Of a stretch of DNA of 64,000 nt, positions 62,578 through 64,000 are shown piece by piece. The notes under the pieces were generated by a model. The model did no database searches. It worked only from the letters and a program-made list of their open reading frames with translations, and was not told the DNA's origin. The stretch lies in the NCBI RefSeq assembly GCF_002362255.1, contig NZ_LPVV01000040.1:1-64000 (forward strand). Direction: 5' to 3'. A program made the position numbers and the translations under genes. The number at the start of each line of letters is the position of its first letter. The first letter of the stretch is position 1. The DNA is from Microbacterium sp. SZ1. GTDB lineage: Bacteria; Actinomycetota; Actinomycetes; Actinomycetales; Microbacteriaceae.

Positions 62578-63518
62578 TGGGTGCAGGACACGAGCACGGC
62601 CCCGCTCTGACGGATGAGGGCATGCCCGGCGACTACCGTCGTCGGCTCTGGATCACCTTCATCATCACCGCAGCAATCGTGACGGCCCAGGCCGTCGGTT
62701 CCGTCATCACCGGTAGCTTGGCGCTGCTCACCGATACGGCGCATGCGGTCACCGACGCCTCCGGTCTACTGGTCGCGCTTATCGCAGCAACTCTGATGCT
62801 GCGGCCTGCAAGCGCGAAACGCACGTGGGGCTTCCGGCGGATCGAGGTGATTGCGGCGCTTGCCCAGGCGGCGCTGTTACTCGCGGTAGGCACCTATGCG
62901 GCGATTGAAGGGATCCGACGCCTGTTCGAGCCTCCCGAGGTGCCGGCCGGCGAGCTGCTTGTCTTCGGTATCATCGGGCTCGCCGCCAATATCATTGCAA
63001 TCGTCGTCCTCGCGTCCAGCCGTGGTGCCAACTTCAACATGCGCGCGGCTTTCCTCGAAGTCCTCAACGATGCGCTCGGCTCGTTAGGGGTTATCGTCGC
63101 GGCAGTCGTCATTGCAACGACGGGATTCCAGCAAGCTGACGCCCTCGCTGGCATCCTTATCGCTGCACTCATTGTCCCGCGCGCCTTCGTCCTGATGCGA
63201 GAAACCGGCGCCGTCTTGATGGAGTTCACGCCGAAAGGATTGGATCTCGAGGACGTCAGAGCGCATATCCTTCGCCAGAAGTACGTCGTTGACGTACACG
63301 ACATTCACGCCTCCACGGTTGCTACTGGGCTCCCGACATTGAGTGCCCACGTTGTTGTGAAGGACGAGTGCTTCGAGGACGGTCATGCTATGCAGGTGCT
63401 GAGCGACGTTCGAGAGTGCGTTGCGGAACACTTCGACGTCGCCGTCACTCACTCCACGTTCCAGCTGGAAACCGAGCAGGTGAAAGACGGAGAGTCCGCT
63501 TCGACCCGGCACGCGTAA
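62577..63518 (+). CDS. Cation diffusion facilitator (CzcD/ZitB-like) metal exporter
   Basis: The 313-residue protein has a His-containing N-terminus (GAGHEHG), six membrane helices and a C-terminal ferredoxin-like domain (DVHDIHASTVATGLPTLSAHVVV). In helix 2 the metal site is TAHAVTD (HxxxD); in helix 5 it is FLEVLND, with Glu where Zn exporters usually have His. It exports Zn, Cd or a related divalent metal in exchange for protons. Translationally coupled to the ArsR repressor. Confidence 0.9.
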   Translation: MGAGHEHGPALTDEGMPGDYRRRLWITFIITAAIVTAQAVGSVITGSLALLTDTAHAVTDASGLLVALIAATLMLRPASAKRTWGFRRIEVIAALAQAALLLAVGTYAAIEGIRRLFEPPEVPAGELLVFGIIGLAANIIAIVVLASSRGANFNMRAAFLEVLNDALGSLGVIVAAVVIATTGFQQADALAGILIAALIVPRAFVLMRETGAVLMEFTPKGLDLEDVRAHILRQKYVVDVHDIHASTVATGLPTLSAHVVVKDECFEDGHAMQVLSDVRECVAEHFDVAVTHSTFQLETEQVKDGESASTRHA

Positions 63519-63635
63519 AGGACTGCAGACTCTCTCTTTGCGAGGCGTCTGTCCGAAGCGAGGATCCAGGCATCCGATCTCTTGCTTGGCCCAGCGTCCT
63601 CGAGTGCAGATAGAGGATCGCGCTCGGGCAATCGC

Positions 63636-64000
63636 CTACGCGAGGACGGGCCGCGCAGCTGAAGCCTTCTGCGTTGCGGGTCCGGTTCGTCGGGCGGCGC
63701 GGACACCGTTGAGGATCACAATGACCTCAGCCACCTCATGGACCAACACCACACCCGCCAGGCCGAGCACGCCGAAGAGGGCCAGGGGGAACAGCACGAT
63801 GATGATGGCCAGGGCGAGAGCGATGTTGACGGTCATGATGCGGCGTCCGCGGCGGGCATGGGCGAGGGCTGCGGGGATGAGGCGCAGGTCGTTGTCGGTG
63901 AACGCGATGTCGGCGGACTCGATGGCGGCGGCTGAGCCTTTCACTCCCATGGCGATGCCGACGGTGGCGGTGGCGAGGGCGGGGGCGTCGTTGATGCCGT
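63636..64000 (-). CDS. Heavy-metal P1B-type ATPase, C-terminal part (5' end outside window)
   Basis: The visible 121 codons begin in GINDAPALATATVGIAMG, the hinge motif of P-type ATPases, continue with AAIESADIAFTDNDLRLIP and two final membrane helices (NIALALAIIIVLFPLALFGV and GLAGVVLVHEVAEVIVILNG), and end in a basic tail. The HEVAEVIVILN ending matches CadA/ZntA-type Cd/Zn/Pb exporters. The gene enters from the right on the minus strand and converges with the CDF gene; 63519-63635 between them holds no gene. Confidence 0.88.
   Translation of the reverse strand, partial: GINDAPALATATVGIAMGVKGSAAAIESADIAFTDNDLRLIPAALAHARRGRRIMTVNIALALAIIIVLFPLALFGVLGLAGVVLVHEVAEVIVILNGVRAARRTGPATQKASAARPVLA

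Larger units (their letters stand above)
51650..64000. mobile_element. Integrated accessory island beside ssrA, GInt-like, right end not in window
   Basis: From the last base of ssrA the sequence changes: base composition loosens, core genes stop, and three tyrosine recombinase genes plus a small HTH gene form one coupled operon, followed by PIN/SIR2 genes, a decayed gene and metal-resistance genes. The four-gene layout matches the published ginABCD module of GInt genomic islands. I found no second copy of the ssrA 3' end up to 64000, so the island either extends further or does not use ssrA as a duplicated attachment site. Confidence 0.65.

Noticed and set aside
51625..64000. Duplicate of the ssrA 3' end as right attachment site
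   Set aside because: I scanned for a second copy of the T-arm/acceptor sequence and saw none within the window.
1..64000. CRISPR arrays, tRNA or rRNA genes, insertion sequences
   Set aside because: No spaced direct-repeat array, no tRNA cloverleaf apart from the tRNA-like part of ssrA, and no transposase reading frame was found.

Overview
The window is high-GC actinobacterial DNA, most like a Microbacterium-type member of the Microbacteriaceae. This is inferred from strong G/C third-position bias, the recA-recX-miaB-miaA-dapF-hflX core order, DUF3046 and ClgR-like genes beside recA, DUF5302, the CE1758/CE1759 flavin pair and many leaderless starts. I could not run a search, so genus is an inference.

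Region 1 (1-23.5 kb) is ordinary chromosome plus strain-variable blocks. It holds an FAH-fold enzyme, a PrsW protease, an FKBP, YceI, an MFS pump, rpsO, a membrane protein/winged-helix pair, a 2OG oxygenase, a complete iron-uptake operon efeUOB behind a DtxR/IdeR-like box, a serine hydrolase with an acyltransferase, an FMN monooxygenase/reductase pair, a CitAB-type two-component system divergent from dctA, a DedA protein, a glycosyltransferase fused to an SGNH hydrolase, and UDP-glucose dehydrogenase.

Region 2 (23.6-51.65 kb) is conserved core. It runs pnp, an aldo/keto-reductase-like gene, dapB, thyA-folA, dapA-rnj, ftsK-pgsA-cinA(C)-clgR-DUF3046-recA-recX, miaB-miaA, dapF, hflX and ssrA (tmRNA). 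Three lysine/peptidoglycan precursor genes (dapB, dapA, dapF) are spread along it. Many genes start 6-7 nt after a TANNNT -10 hexamer, which marks leaderless transcripts.

Region 3 (51.65-64 kb) is an integrated accessory island immediately 3' of ssrA, with looser base composition. It opens with four translationally coupled genes: three large tyrosine recombinases and a small HTH/coiled-coil protein. That layout matches the ginABCD recombination module of GInt islands. Cargo follows: a PIN-like nuclease with coiled coil and membrane helices, a SIR2-family protein interrupted by one in-frame TAA, a frameshifted unknown gene, an ArsR-type metal sensor with its operator, a CDF metal exporter, and the 3' part of a heavy-metal P-type ATPase that runs off the window. 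The PIN/SIR2 pair is the best candidate for an undescribed (probably defence) system. The right end of the island was not found.
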